From NCBI RefSeq assembly GCF_030408395.1, contig NZ_CP046980.1:2046001-2110000 (forward strand): a DNA stretch of 64,000 bases. Direction: 5' to 3'. The translations under genes and the position numbers were made by a program. The notes below the pieces were generated by a model. That model worked only from the letters and a program-made list of their open reading frames with translations, made no database searches and was not told where the DNA came from. Positions 1-9,347 of the stretch are shown here, in pieces. The stretch comes from Corynebacterium aquatimens. GTDB lineage: Bacteria > Actinomycetota > Actinomycetes > Mycobacteriales > Mycobacteriaceae. The number at the start of each line of letters is the position of its first letter. Positions within the stretch are counted from its first letter, which is position 1.

Positions 1-1862
1 AGGAAATCCAGGCGAAGTACGACGCCGTGAAGGGCTCCGCTGTGAACCCGGTGCTGCGTCAGGGCAACTCCGATCGTCGTGCGCCGAAATCGGTGAAGAA
101 CTACGCGAAGAAGCACCCCCATTCCATGGGTGAATGGTCGCCGGAGTCAAAGACGAACGTTGCCACCATGACGCACGGGGACTTCCGCCACACCGAAAAA
201 TCCGTGATCCTTGACCGCGACGACACGTTGACGATCAAGCTCGTTGGGGACGGCCGCGAAGAAGTTTTCCGCGATGACCTCGTCGTTGGCGCTGGCGACG
301 TGATCGATGGCGCCTACATGTCCGTGCGTGCGCTCGATGAGTTCTTGCAAGAGTCCATCGTGAAAGCCAAAGAGCTCGGTGTTTTGTTCTCCGTACACCT
401 CAAGGCCACGATGATGAAGGTCTCCGACCCGATCATCTTCGGCCACGTGGTGCGCGCGTACTTCAAGAACGTGTACGACAAGCACGGCGAGGCACTGTTC
501 GCCGCGGGCCTTGATGGGGAGAACGGTCTTGCTGCGATCTTCTCCGGTTTGGATGGAATGGGCGAAGAAGGCGACGAGATTCGCGCGGAACTGGAGGCAA
601 CCCTTGCCCGCCGCGCGAACCTGGCCATGGTGAACTCCGACAAGGGCATCACCAACCTGCACGTTCCCTCCGATGTCATCGTGGACGCATCCATGCCCGC
701 GATGATCCGAACCTCCGGCCACATGTGGAACGCCAAGGGTGAGGAGCAGGACACCTTGGCTGTCATCCCGGATTCTTCCTACGCTGGGGTGTACCAGGTA
801 GTCATCGATGACTGCCGCAAAAACGGTGCGTTTGACCCGTCCACGATGGGGACGGTGCCCAACATTGGTCTCATGGCGCAAAAGGCCGAGGAATACGGCT
901 CCCACAACAAGACCTTTAAGGCGCCATTTGCTGGCGAAATGCAGATCCTCTCTTCTTCCGGCGACGTGCTGATCAGCCACGAGATTGAGGAAGGCGACAT
1001 CTGGCGCTGCTGCTGCACCCGCGACGCGGCGATCCGCGACTGGATCACGCTGGCCGTGGACCGCGCCCGCCGCATGGAGATGAAGGCAATCTTCTGGCTG
1101 GACCCAGAGCGTGCCCACGACCGCAACATCGCCACGCTGGTGCGCGAACAACTGGCCGAGATGGACACCGATGGGCTTGACCTGGACATCCTGTCCCCGG
1201 AAGAAGCGACGCAAGTGTCCATCGACCGCATCCGCCGCGGCGAAGACACCATCTCCGTGACCGGCAACGTTTTGCGCGACTACAACACGGACCTCTTCCC
1301 CATTCTTGAGCTAGGAACCTCTGCAAAGATGCTGTCCGTGGTTCCGCTCATGGCTGGCGGTGGCCTTTTCGAAACCGGCGCCGGCGGGTCCGCACCGAAA
1401 CACGTGGAACAGGTATTGGAGGAAAACCACCTGCGCTGGGATTCCCTAGGTGAGTACCTCGCTTTGACCGAATCCTTCCGCCATGTGGCCGACCGCCACG
1501 ACAACCCCAAGGCTGCAATACTGGGCAACACGCTGGACCGCGCAATCGAGTCCTACCTTGAAAAGGGCCGGTCCCCGTCCCGTAAGGTCGGCGAAATCGA
1601 CGACCGCGGATCCCACGCCTACATCGCCCTGTACTGGGCCGAAGAACTGGCAAACCAGGAAGAAGACGCGGACCTAGCCGCGCACTTCACCGACGTGTAC
1701 AACCAACTGCACGACAATGTCCAGCAAATCTCCGACGAACTGATGGAAGTCCAGGGCTCCCCCGCCGACCTCGGTGGCTACTACTGGCCTGACGAGGAGA
1801 AAACCACCGCGGTCATGCGCCCCTCCGCGAAATTCAACGAGATCATCGACTCCCTGCGCTAA
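1..1862 (+). CDS. icd: NADP-dependent isocitrate dehydrogenase, monomeric type (5' end outside window)
   Basis: TCA-cycle enzyme that oxidatively decarboxylates isocitrate to 2-oxoglutarate with NADP+, in the cytosol. The reading frame is open from base 3 ([16 protein letters not shown]), so the start lies upstream; about 620 residues are present of a family that is usually near 738-745. The sequence is that of the monomeric IDH family found in Corynebacterium and other actinobacteria, with stretches such as [14 protein letters not shown] and [13 protein letters not shown]. An internal GTG at 27 is not a real start. The coding strand ends in TAA at 1862 and is followed by a gene-free repeat region. 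Identification is secure; only the N-terminus is missing. Confidence 0.95.
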   Translation, partial: EIQAKYDAVKGSAVNPVLRQGNSDRRAPKSVKNYAKKHPHSMGEWSPESKTNVATMTHGDFRHTEKSVILDRDDTLTIKLVGDGREEVFRDDLVVGAGDVIDGAYMSVRALDEFLQESIVKAKELGVLFSVHLKATMMKVSDPIIFGHVVRAYFKNVYDKHGEALFAAGLDGENGLAAIFSGLDGMGEEGDEIRAELEATLARRANLAMVNSDKGITNLHVPSDVIVDASMPAMIRTSGHMWNAKGEEQDTLAVIPDSSYAGVYQVVIDDCRKNGAFDPSTMGTVPNIGLMAQKAEEYGSHNKTFKAPFAGEMQILSSSGDVLISHEIEEGDIWRCCCTRDAAIRDWITLAVDRARRMEMKAIFWLDPERAHDRNIATLVREQLAEMDTDGLDLDILSPEEATQVSIDRIRRGEDTISVTGNVLRDYNTDLFPILELGTSAKMLSVVPLMAGGGLFETGAGGSAPKHVEQVLEENHLRWDSLGEYLALTESFRHVADRHDNPKAAILGNTLDRAIESYLEKGRSPSRKVGEIDDRGSHAYIALYWAEELANQEEDADLAAHFTDVYNQLHDNVQQISDELMEVQGSPADLGGYYWPDEEKTTAVMRPSAKFNEIIDSLR

Positions 1863-2232
1863 GCCCTTCGCCCCGGCCCCGCGCCGCGGCTCTGCCCCGG
1901 CATGCCCTGGCCGGGCCCCAGTCAGAGCCCGCAAATGCTCGTTCCAGCCCGCCAAGCCCCAGTCAGAGCCCGCAAATGCTCGTTCCAGCCCGCCACGCCC
2001 TGGCCTGGCCCCAGCTGGTCCCGGCTGACCCCAGTCAGAGCCCGCAAATGCTCGTTTCAGCTTTCGATTTTCCAAATGCTCGTCTTTAAATGCTCGTTGT
2101 ACGAGTGGGCATTGGGGCCAAATGCTCGTTATACGAGTAATTGGGGCTGCCCGGACTCGGCTGGAACGAGCATTTGCGGTTTGGGGAGGCTGGAACGAGC
2201 ATTTGCGGTCCTGAGGAGGGGCGTGGGAGGGG
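1863..2232. repeat. Gene-free region with eight AAATGCTCGT repeats
   Basis: This 370-bp gap holds no convincing gene. The decamer AAATGCTCGT occurs forward at 1933, 1974, 2046, 2074, 2088 and 2120, and as its complement ACGAGCATTT at 2166 and 2195. The first three forward copies sit in a longer repeat that begins CAGTCAGAGCCCGC, and the two inverted copies sit in GGCTGGAACGAGC. Two copies continue into a short palindrome: CTCGT-TGT-ACGAG at 2093-2105 and CTCGT-TAT-ACGAG at 2124-2136. The arrangement can fold into large hairpins and may end transcription from icd and the opposing gene. The same decamer family recurs near 41.6 kb. Confidence 0.8.
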
Positions 2233-3147
2233 TTAGTTGGCGGCGGTGGAGCCGCGGTTGCCGGCGGCGAAGCGCTCGAGGACTTGGCGAACGAATTCGT
2301 CGGGGTGTTTCAGCAGGAATTCGGGTGTGAATCGAAGGAAGACGTAGCCCTGATTGCCGATGAGGCGTTCGCGCTGCAGGTCGCGGTAGATCTGAGCTTG
2401 GGCGTCGTCGCCTTCGTACTTGGATCGGCCATCGATTTCAACGAGGAGCCACCCGCCGAGGCACAGGTCGGCTCGGAAACCGTCGATGACAAATTGCGCC
2501 ACGATGTCGTCAACCCCCGCTTCGATGAGCAGAGCGCGCGCGTAGCTTTCGTAGGGTGATTCGGAGTTTGGAACGCAATGGTGAAGGCAGCGGCGAACGG
2601 TTGCGACCCCTTTGAACCGGCCTTGAGCAGCCACTTCGGCTTCAATGTCCTCTAGGTTGACGCCGTTTGCCAATAGGCAGTCGAGGGCGACGAGGCCTTC
2701 GGCGAAGCCGTGGTAGCGGGCGATGTCGATGAATGTTCGGATCGCGCTGGTGACCGCTACGCCGCGCACACGAGTGATGACTCTGTCGGGCAGCCGCGAG
2801 AACCGGTATGTGTAGGCGGGGTCGGCCGCCCGAGAAGGAGAAGTGTTGCCCCGGGGTAATGAGATTTCGATCGTTTCCGGGGTTGTTGCTACTACCCAGA
2901 TATTCCAGATTCGGGCGGCGGAGCGGCAGATTAAGATCGATCGTCGAGAAGCGAGGCCTGCGGTGTAGGCCAGAAGCAGCTTCTTTTCGTGGTAGGCCAG
3001 CGCCTGGTAGTTGGAGCGCGGGTAGCCGTAGTATCCGGAAAGGCGCTGGTGGGTGGCGGGTGATACGCCGGGGTTGAGTGCGCGGTAGTTGATGATTAAG
3101 TCGGTGAGCTGTTGAAAGCGTGGGTAGTCCATGCTCTTTAGACTCAT
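2233..3147 (-). CDS. DUF559-like / Vsr-fold nuclease-domain protein with AbiEi-like N-terminus
   Basis: A 304-residue cytosolic protein. The C-terminal third has the pattern of DUF559 (very-short-patch-repair endonuclease-like fold): an acidic segment LCLGGWLLVEIDGRSKYEG, where the D and the E-x-D would be metal ligands, then RDLQRERLIGNQGYVFLRFT. The N-terminal part resembles AbiEi-type antitoxin or transcriptional regulator proteins that are common as single genes in actinobacteria. A second in-frame ATG (residue 6, base 3132) could be the true start. It stands alone, divergent from metY. No toxin partner is adjacent. Function is not established; family assignment is from motif memory. Confidence 0.6.
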   Translation of the reverse strand: MSLKSMDYPRFQQLTDLIINYRALNPGVSPATHQRLSGYYGYPRSNYQALAYHEKKLLLAYTAGLASRRSILICRSAARIWNIWVVATTPETIEISLPRGNTSPSRAADPAYTYRFSRLPDRVITRVRGVAVTSAIRTFIDIARYHGFAEGLVALDCLLANGVNLEDIEAEVAAQGRFKGVATVRRCLHHCVPNSESPYESYARALLIEAGVDDIVAQFVIDGFRADLCLGGWLLVEIDGRSKYEGDDAQAQIYRDLQRERLIGNQGYVFLRFTPEFLLKHPDEFVRQVLERFAAGNRGSTAAN

Positions 3148-3217
3148 TTTTGGTCGCCGAGGTTCCCTGCCGAATTAAATTCAGCGAAGCGAACCACGGT
3201 GGGGTTAGCCTGGCTTC

Positions 3218-4543
3218 ATGCCTAATTACGACAACAGCAATGTCAACGACTGGTCCTTCAACACCCGCGCGATTCACGCGGGCCAGACGGTGGATTCCGA
3301 CACGGGGGCGCGGAACCAGCCGATTTACATGACCACGTCGTACGTGTTCGATGACACCCAGCACGCGGCTGACCGTTTCTCATTGTCTAACCCGGGCCCG
3401 ATCTACACCCGAATTACAAACCCGACGCAGCAGGCGCTGGAAGATCGCCTCACGTCGCTGGAAGGTGGCGTAGCCACAACGGCGTTTGCGTCTGGTCAAG
3501 CAGCTGAGACCGCGGCGATCATTACTTTGGCTAACACCGGGGACCACATCGTGACGTCCCCGCGCCTCTACGGCGGAACGGAAACGCTGTTCGAGGTCAC
3601 TCTGCCCCGCCTGGGCATTGAGTTCACCTTCGTAGACAACCCTGATGATCCGCAGTCCTGGCAAGATGCCGTGCGCCCCAACACGAAGGCGTTCTACGGC
3701 GAGACATTCGGCAACCCCATCGCCGACATTTTGGATATCCCGGCCGTCGCCGAAGTTGCGCACCGCAATCAGGTTCCCTTGATCGTGGATAACACGATGG
3801 CCACCGCGGCGCTGGTGCGCCCGCTGGAGCTCGGCGCCGATATCGTAGTTATCTCCACGACGAAGTTTTATTCCGGTAACGGTTCAGTGCTGGGCGGCGC
3901 GATTATCGACGGCGGGTCGTTCGACTGGAAGGTTCAACGCGATGGCGAGCCGGTCTTCCCGGGCTTCGTTGTTCCGGACCCCGCCTACCACGGCCTTGTG
4001 TACGCTGACTTGGGCGCACCGGCCTTTGCGCTCAAAGCCCGCGCAGGCATTCTGCGCGATACGGGCGCTGCGATTTCGCCGTTCAACGCCTGGGTAACGC
4101 TGCAGGGAATCGATACGCTGGGGCTTCGCGTCGATAAGCATAATGAAAATGCCCTCAAGGTGGCGGAATTCCTCGACGCAAGCGACAAGGTGGCCAGCGT
4201 GAACTTCGCGGGATTGCCGTCGAGCCCGTACTACGCGCTCAAGGAAAAGTTGGGCTTCACCTACACAGGGTCGGTGCTATCCTTTGACGTCGCGGGGGAT
4301 CCGAACGACCGCAAGAACGCGTGGGACTTCATTAACGCGCTGAAGCTGCACTCCAACCTGGCCAACATCGGCGATGTGCGCTCGCTGGTGGTTCACCCGG
4401 CATCGACAACGCACTCGCAGTCGAATGAGGCTGGCCTGGCGCGCGCTGGCATCACGCAGGCGACGGTGCGTCTGAGCGTGGGCATCGAGGATATTGAGGA
4501 TATTCTCGCTGACCTGCAACGTGGATTCGACGCGATTAGCTAG
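3218..4543 (+). CDS. metY: O-acetylhomoserine sulfhydrylase
   Basis: PLP-dependent enzyme that converts O-acetyl-L-homoserine and sulfide to homocysteine (direct sulfhydrylation branch of methionine synthesis). The 441 residues have the Cys/Met-metabolism fold: RNQPIYMTTSYVFDDT near the start, substrate and PLP phosphate contacts in SGQAAETAA, and the lysine that binds PLP in VVISTTKFYSGNG. The C-terminal VVHPASTTHSQ segment is typical of the family. It is followed after 30 bp by metX on the same strand, an arrangement also seen in C. glutamicum. No strong Shine-Dalgarno precedes the ATG. No convincing McbR box was found upstream. Confidence 0.95.
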   Translation: MPNYDNSNVNDWSFNTRAIHAGQTVDSDTGARNQPIYMTTSYVFDDTQHAADRFSLSNPGPIYTRITNPTQQALEDRLTSLEGGVATTAFASGQAAETAAIITLANTGDHIVTSPRLYGGTETLFEVTLPRLGIEFTFVDNPDDPQSWQDAVRPNTKAFYGETFGNPIADILDIPAVAEVAHRNQVPLIVDNTMATAALVRPLELGADIVVISTTKFYSGNGSVLGGAIIDGGSFDWKVQRDGEPVFPGFVVPDPAYHGLVYADLGAPAFALKARAGILRDTGAAISPFNAWVTLQGIDTLGLRVDKHNENALKVAEFLDASDKVASVNFAGLPSSPYYALKEKLGFTYTGSVLSFDVAGDPNDRKNAWDFINALKLHSNLANIGDVRSLVVHPASTTHSQSNEAGLARAGITQATVRLSVGIEDIEDILADLQRGFDAIS

Positions 4544-4573
4544 TTGACCTGCGCATAGAGTAGTGTCAAGCAA

Positions 4574-5728
4574 GTGAATTTTCCGTCCGTCAAACTCGCC
4601 GCTGAGGGTCAACTGGCTACCGTCGCCATCGGCGATGTGGAAACGGAAGCAGGCGCCGTCATCGAAGACGTGCACATTGCTTATCGACGATGGGGCGATT
4701 TCTACGGCAACCCCCACGGCAAAAACAACCTGATCCTGGTGGAGCACGCGCTCACGGGCGACTCCAACGCGGTGCTGTGGTGGGAGGGGCTGATCGGCCC
4801 CGGGATGGCCCTGGACACCGACAAGTTTTGCGTGCTGTGTACCAACGTTCTTGGTGGCTGCCAGGGTTCAACCGGGCCAAGCAGCGACCACCCGGACGGC
4901 GGGAAGTGGGGGTCGCGCTTCCCCGCCACGTCCGTGCGCGATCAAGTTCGGGCCGAACAACAATTCTTAGAAACCCTGGGGATCTCCTCCATGCACGCCG
5001 TGATCGGCGGGTCGATGGGCGGCGCCCGGGCACTCGAGTGGACGCTCATGTACCCGGACTGGGCGAATTATGCCTGCGTGATCGCGGTGTCCGCCCGCGC
5101 GAGTGCCTGGCAGATCGGGATCCAGACCTCCCAAATCCACGCGATTTTGCGCGACTCGAACTGGCAGGGCGGGGACTACTACGGCACCGGGCGCTCGCCG
5201 GATGAAGGGCTGGCCGCTGCACGCCGGCTCGCGCATCTGACCTACCGTGGCGAGCTAGAGATCGACGAACGCTTTGGCACCATGGCTCAGCCGGGCGAAA
5301 ACCCGTTGGGCTCCTTCCGCAGCAATGACCAGCGCTTTGCGGTCCAAGGCTACCTTGACCACCAGGGCAAACGACTCGTCGAACGCTTTGACGCTGGCTC
5401 CTACGTGGCGATTACGGAGGCTCTCAACCGCTACGACATCGGCCGCGGACGCGGCGGGCTCAACCGCGCGTTGCACTCGTCGCAGGTTCCAACGATGGTG
5501 GTCGGCGTAGACACCGACATCTTGTACCCCTTCCACCAGCAAGAACACATCTCCCGGAACCTGGGCAACCTGCTGGCGATGAACAAGATCGTTTCCCCCG
5601 TCGGTCACGACGCGTTCTTGGTGGAGGCCCGTCAGATGCACCACATCTTGAGCAATTTCATTGCCCTAGCGGACCAGACCCCCTCTATTACTGAATTGGC
5701 CACGCACCGCGGCAACTACGACATTTAG
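4574..5728 (+). CDS. metX: Homoserine O-acetyltransferase
   Basis: Transfers acetyl from acetyl-CoA to homoserine, producing the substrate for MetY, its upstream neighbour. The 384-residue alpha/beta-hydrolase-fold protein has the nucleophile elbow GGSMGGARALEW (Ser is the catalytic nucleophile), the N-terminal VEHALTGDSNAVLWW segment, and the catalytic His in PVGHDAF near the C-terminus. The start is GTG at 4574, 30 bp after metY. One copy of the dispersed CTTATCGACG motif lies inside it at 4680, read as Ala-Tyr-Arg-Arg. Confidence 0.95.
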   Translation: MNFPSVKLAAEGQLATVAIGDVETEAGAVIEDVHIAYRRWGDFYGNPHGKNNLILVEHALTGDSNAVLWWEGLIGPGMALDTDKFCVLCTNVLGGCQGSTGPSSDHPDGGKWGSRFPATSVRDQVRAEQQFLETLGISSMHAVIGGSMGGARALEWTLMYPDWANYACVIAVSARASAWQIGIQTSQIHAILRDSNWQGGDYYGTGRSPDEGLAAARRLAHLTYRGELEIDERFGTMAQPGENPLGSFRSNDQRFAVQGYLDHQGKRLVERFDAGSYVAITEALNRYDIGRGRGGLNRALHSSQVPTMVVGVDTDILYPFHQQEHISRNLGNLLAMNKIVSPVGHDAFLVEARQMHHILSNFIALADQTPSITELATHRGNYDI

Positions 5729-5735
5729 CGGGGGG

Positions 5736-6077
5736 TTAGCTGCCCAGCGAGTCGACGGAGGCCGCGAGCCACACGAGCATCGCCCCCGTGGCAATGCAGA
5801 AGGCGATGTCGAACCGTTGCGAGCGCACAGCCACCAGCCCTAACACGTGGGAGTCACAGAAGGCGCGGCAGCCAGCGAGCCACAACATCGTGCACCCAAG
5901 AGCGAACGTTGCGCGGCGCCAGTGCTCCGTCGCAGCGAATACTGTGGCGGCGACGAACCCGAGGACGAATACGGCGAGCGCGGCGCGCTGCGCCCACAGC
6001 GGTAGCCGCGAGGGCGCGTTGCCTAGATCATGCGGGTTATCCAGGCTCGGCGGAGCGGGATTAAGGTTAGCCGGCAA
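5736..6077 (-). CDS. DUF3017 small membrane protein
   Basis: A 113-residue protein with about three predicted membrane segments ([21 protein letters not shown], a central [15 protein letters not shown] stretch, and [17 protein letters not shown]) after a Pro/Asn-rich N-terminus. This matches DUF3017, an actinobacterial family regularly encoded directly after folD. Its start overlaps the 3' end of folD by 11 bp, so the two are translationally coupled. It ends 7 bp from the convergent metX stop. Function unknown. Confidence 0.75.
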   Translation of the reverse strand: MPANLNPAPPSLDNPHDLGNAPSRLPLWAQRAALAVFVLGFVAATVFAATEHWRRATFALGCTMLWLAGCRAFCDSHVLGLVAVRSQRFDIAFCIATGAMLVWLAASVDSLGS

Positions 6078-6942
6078 GCTTCTCCGCCTGGCGCTCAGCA
6101 GTCTCGACGATGTTACGCACTAAGAAGGTGCGCGTCATCGGCCCCACGCCACCGGGGTTCGGGGAGACCCAGCCGGCCTTCTCCCACACGTCCGGGTGAA
6201 CGTCACCCACGGTCTTTCCATCCACGCGCGACACGCCCACGTCCAGCACCGCAGCACCTTCTTTGACCATGTCCGCGGTGATCATGTGTGGGCGTCCAAC
6301 GGCGGCGATCACCACGTCCGCGCGGGAGGTTTCAGCGGCCAAGTCCTTCGTGCCGGTGTGGCAGAGCACCGTGGTCGCATTCACTTTCTTTGTGGTCAGC
6401 ATCAGCGAAATCGGGCGCCCCACGGTCACGCCGCGGCCGACGACGCACACGATCGCGCCGTTCATATCCACACCAAAACGCTCTAGAAGAGCAATCGAAC
6501 CGTTCGGGGTGCACGGCAACGGCGCGGGCTCATTGAGCACCAACTTGCCCAGGTTCACCGGGTGCAGGCCGTCTGCGTCCTTGTCTGGGTCAATCAGGCT
6601 GAGCACCCGGTTCTCATCCAAGTGCTTCGGCAACGGCAGCTGGACGATGTAGCCCGTCACCGAGTCGTCGTTATTCAGCTCGGCGATGAGCTCTTCGAGC
6701 TCCTCCTGCGTCGCGTCGGCCGGCAGCTGCTTTTGAATGGAGGCGATGCCCAGCTGCTCACAATCCTTGTGCTTCATCCGCACGTAGTTGTGGCTTGCAG
6801 GATCATCCCCCACGAGCACCGTGGCCAGTCCTGGGGTTATTCCGTGCTGCTCCTTCAAGGCCGCAACACGCTGTTTGAGATCGGCGAAAATTTCGCTGCT
6901 GTAAAGCTTTCCGTCAAGTTTGATCGCAGTCACGGGTCCCAT
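6067..6942 (-). CDS. folD: Bifunctional methylenetetrahydrofolate dehydrogenase / methenyltetrahydrofolate cyclohydrolase
   Basis: Interconverts 5,10-methylene-, methenyl- and 10-formyl-tetrahydrofolate, feeding purine and methionine synthesis. The 291 residues include the catalytic Y-x-x-x-K in [14 protein letters not shown], the QLPLPKHL substrate segment, the Rossmann motif [11 protein letters not shown] and the C-terminal signature PGGVGPMT. The ATG at 6942 is used here; a GTG three codons in (6933) would give an equally plausible start. It forms a two-gene unit with the downstream DUF3017 gene and is divergent from trmL. Confidence 0.95.
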   Translation of the reverse strand: MGPVTAIKLDGKLYSSEIFADLKQRVAALKEQHGITPGLATVLVGDDPASHNYVRMKHKDCEQLGIASIQKQLPADATQEELEELIAELNNDDSVTGYIVQLPLPKHLDENRVLSLIDPDKDADGLHPVNLGKLVLNEPAPLPCTPNGSIALLERFGVDMNGAIVCVVGRGVTVGRPISLMLTTKKVNATTVLCHTGTKDLAAETSRADVVIAAVGRPHMITADMVKEGAAVLDVGVSRVDGKTVGDVHPDVWEKAGWVSPNPGGVGPMTRTFLVRNIVETAERQAEKLAG

Positions 6943-6971
6943 CTTATCCCGTTGGTCTAAGGCCTAAACTT

Positions 6972-7439
6972 ATGAAGATGCACGTTATCTTTGATAACCC
7001 AGTTATCCCGGGCAATACCGGTAACACCATCCGTCTTTGCGCGGGCACGGGATTTGTCCTTCACCTCGTGGAACCGCTGGGCTTTCTTCTCGACGACAAG
7101 CATTTAAAGCGCTCCGGGCTGGACTACCATGACTTGGCCGACGTGCAGATTCACCCGAATCTGGATGCCTGTTTTGCAGCACTTGGTGACGCGCGGATCT
7201 TCGCCTTCACGACGCAGGCTACGCGGTGGTACACCGATGTGGATTACCGCGAAACCGACGCGCTGTTGTTTGGAACGGAACCAGATGGGCTGCCGATTCA
7301 GCACAGCCACCACCCACGCGTCACGGACCAATTGCGCATCCCCATGCTGCCCGGGCGGCGGTCTATGAACCTTGCCAACTCAGCTGCCGTGGCGAGCTAT
7401 GAAGCATGGCGTCAGCTGGGGTTTGCATCGGGCGTCTGA
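6972..7439 (+). CDS. trmL: tRNA (cytidine(34)-2'-O)-methyltransferase, SPOUT family
   Basis: A 155-residue SpoU/TrmL-type SAM-dependent methylase expected to 2'-O-methylate the wobble base of some tRNAs. The family motifs are visible: IPGNTGNTIRLCAGTG (motif 1), LLFGTEPDGLP (motif 2) and IPMLPGRRSMNLANSAAVA (motif 3), the last two forming the trefoil-knot SAM site. Length fits TrmL well. Its 3' end overlaps the convergent PH-domain gene by 28 bp. Confidence 0.9.
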   Translation: MKMHVIFDNPVIPGNTGNTIRLCAGTGFVLHLVEPLGFLLDDKHLKRSGLDYHDLADVQIHPNLDACFAALGDARIFAFTTQATRWYTDVDYRETDALLFGTEPDGLPIQHSHHPRVTDQLRIPMLPGRRSMNLANSAAVASYEAWRQLGFASGV

Positions 7440-8740
7440 CGAGCACGCAGCTTATCGACGAGGGCCCATGCATCGCAATCGTCTAAGTCCCGTGCCTTCA
7501 TCTTCACGGGCCCCGGAACGAGATTAAAGCGCACGTGGGCGAGCTTCAATGCTTTTTGGATCGGGCCCCGGCGATACGTGAGCTCTTGAATGTGGGAGGT
7601 TTCAATGAATTCGAGCTTGCGTGAAAACCGGCCGTGACGCGTGAGTGCCACGGTTCCGGATGGCGTGGGGAGAAGACTCACCGCCTGCCGTCCGGCATCA
7701 ATAGGCGACGGGAGTGCAGCCCGGCGCGGGGAGCGGAACTGCCAGAAATCGGGTGATGCGGTGCGGTGAAGCTCCTCGACTGTAAAAGGGCCAATGGCGC
7801 TGAGAAGCTCCAGTGCTTGCTGGTAGGACCCGACGGGTAGAAGCCGTGAGGTCCCGGAGACTTTACTGGATTCACGGCCGTAACCAGCGATGTTAACGGA
7901 TACAGTCCACCAGCCGAAGATCCGCCAAAAGATTGGCTGGCTCAGCCCAACCGCGTGGATTCGGTCCAGCGGCACTGATTGCTTGCGCCTGTTGGCTAGG
8001 CCATACGAGAGGTGCACCACGTCATCAATCAGGAATGCCTGGTAACGCCATGACTGATCGATCTGGCGCCAGATCTGCGGAATGAACCCGATGAGAATGG
8101 GCATGATCACAGCAAACGTCACGCTGGTCAGCGCCGGGACGAAGGACCAGACGAGGGTGAACAAAGTAGTAAGGCGCAGAAACGCCCCGATCAAAGAACG
8201 TGCAATGGGGATTGGTGGGACAACGTAGTGATGGTGATCATTAGACAGACCCATGTCACCGGTTGTCACCGCGATTCTGCGGAGCAGTTCTTCCCGCACG
8301 TCCTCGACATCCGCGCGTTTCAAAAATCCGATCTCAATGGCGGAATTGGCGCCCCCGGCCGCCTCAACGCGAACTGCGGCGAGGCCACAGATCCGTGCGG
8401 CCAACGGTTCCACCACATCCACGGCTTGAATTCGGTCGTAGCGGGCGCTGCGCAGCTTGGTTGAAATCACTCCTTGGCGCAAGATGACTTCTTCAGGCCC
8501 CACACGAAACCCCATCTGGGACCACCACACCTGTGAGACCGCAAACACGATGAGCAGCGCCCCCACACCGATGGCGGCGTAACTACACACATCCGCGCGG
8601 GTGATGCGTTGATCACCCACCGCGTCCGCGATGTAGGTAGCAAAATTGAACAGCACCACCGTGGCCAGGGCAATGATGACTGCCCATACGCGTAACAGCG
8701 GGGTCAGTCTATGGACTCGTCGATAAGCGTGCTTGCTCAC
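7412..8740 (-). CDS. PH-domain membrane protein, YdbT-like
   Basis: A 442-residue membrane protein of the bacterial PH-domain (bPH2, YdbT/YdbS) type. A membrane pair near residues 20-70 (VWAVIIALATVVLFNFATYI and the following segment) precedes a soluble domain with VEEVILRQGVISTKLRSARYDRIQAVDVVEP, which is the bPH2 consensus. A second membrane pair and a second such domain (SVPLDRIHAVGLSQPIFWR) follow, then a third partial one near the C-terminus. The start overlaps the stop of its upstream partner by 4 bp (ATGA), so the two are an operon and probably one complex. Homologues have been linked to antimicrobial-peptide or envelope stress resistance; that role is not shown here. Confidence 0.8.
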   Translation of the reverse strand: MSKHAYRRVHRLTPLLRVWAVIIALATVVLFNFATYIADAVGDQRITRADVCSYAAIGVGALLIVFAVSQVWWSQMGFRVGPEEVILRQGVISTKLRSARYDRIQAVDVVEPLAARICGLAAVRVEAAGGANSAIEIGFLKRADVEDVREELLRRIAVTTGDMGLSNDHHHYVVPPIPIARSLIGAFLRLTTLFTLVWSFVPALTSVTFAVIMPILIGFIPQIWRQIDQSWRYQAFLIDDVVHLSYGLANRRKQSVPLDRIHAVGLSQPIFWRIFGWWTVSVNIAGYGRESSKVSGTSRLLPVGSYQQALELLSAIGPFTVEELHRTASPDFWQFRSPRRAALPSPIDAGRQAVSLLPTPSGTVALTRHGRFSRKLEFIETSHIQELTYRRGPIQKALKLAHVRFNLVPGPVKMKARDLDDCDAWALVDKLRARQTPDANPS

Positions 8741-9231
8741 AGACCACTCATCCGTTCACGGGCGTGGGCGGCTAAGCGTTCGCGCAACGCGTCTGCCTCG
8801 CGCGCGGGCAGGCCAGGCACCGTCGCATCAGTGGACGCGCTGGCGGTGTTGAGCGTGATCGACTTCAAGCCAAGCGGGCGGGTGAACGGGCCGGTGTTGA
8901 CATCCACGAACTGAATGCGGCCGTACGGGATGATGGTGAACGTTTGGTTGATCTTGCCCGTGGTTATTAACAGCTCATCATCCGTTTCCAACCACCCAAT
9001 GTTGCGCACGCGCAGCGGAATCATGATCGCCTGGAACACACCCCACGCGCCGGTGACGGCGGCGCCAATCCACCACCAACCGCCCGAAACGTACTGGGGA
9101 ATAAGGAAGCAGGCGAGGAGGATCAGCACCCACATGATCTGCGAAATGTAGCGCGCAACCGTAAGCTTCGGCGAAACCGGGTTCATCCCGCTCACGTCCG
9201 TGGGCATGCGTAGCGGCTCTGGGGTGGGCAT
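8737..9231 (-). CDS. PH-domain membrane protein, YdbS-like
   Basis: A 164-residue partner of the preceding YdbT-like protein. It has two membrane segments (YISQIMWVLILLACFLIP and WWIGAAVTGAWGVFQAIM) and one bPH2 domain with ITTGKINQTFTIIPYGRIQF and the ending VPGLPAREADALRERL, which is typical of YdbS-like proteins. The frame is open back to 9504, but that extension would run into dnaE2 and has no family character, so the ATG at 9231 (MPTPEPLRMP) is preferred. A further in-frame ATG at MNPVSPKL is also possible. Confidence 0.75.
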   Translation of the reverse strand: MPTPEPLRMPTDVSGMNPVSPKLTVARYISQIMWVLILLACFLIPQYVSGGWWWIGAAVTGAWGVFQAIMIPLRVRNIGWLETDDELLITTGKINQTFTIIPYGRIQFVDVNTGPFTRPLGLKSITLNTASASTDATVPGLPAREADALRERLAAHARERMSGL

Positions 9232-9347
9232 AGCTGTAACGCTAGCGCCTACCCCTTCTTCGGCGTACGTTGCACCGACTGAAGCTGCTCTGCCCGACCA
9301 ACCGGACCATGAATGTCGTGCAGAATCGACGAGTTCACGCCCTATTT

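Noticed and set aside
147..1214. 355-codon minus-strand frame across icd
   Set aside because: Shadow of the icd coding sequence; low-complexity His/Val-rich translation without a ribosome site.
1933..2204. CRISPR array
   Set aside because: Repeats are about 10-20 bp, irregularly spaced and in both directions, with no uniform spacers and no cas genes nearby.
3218..3218. McbR or DtxR box upstream of metY
   Set aside because: TAGAC at about 3140 lacks the second half-site, and the GGTTAGCC stretch before the ATG matches the DtxR consensus at only 13 of 19 positions without symmetry.
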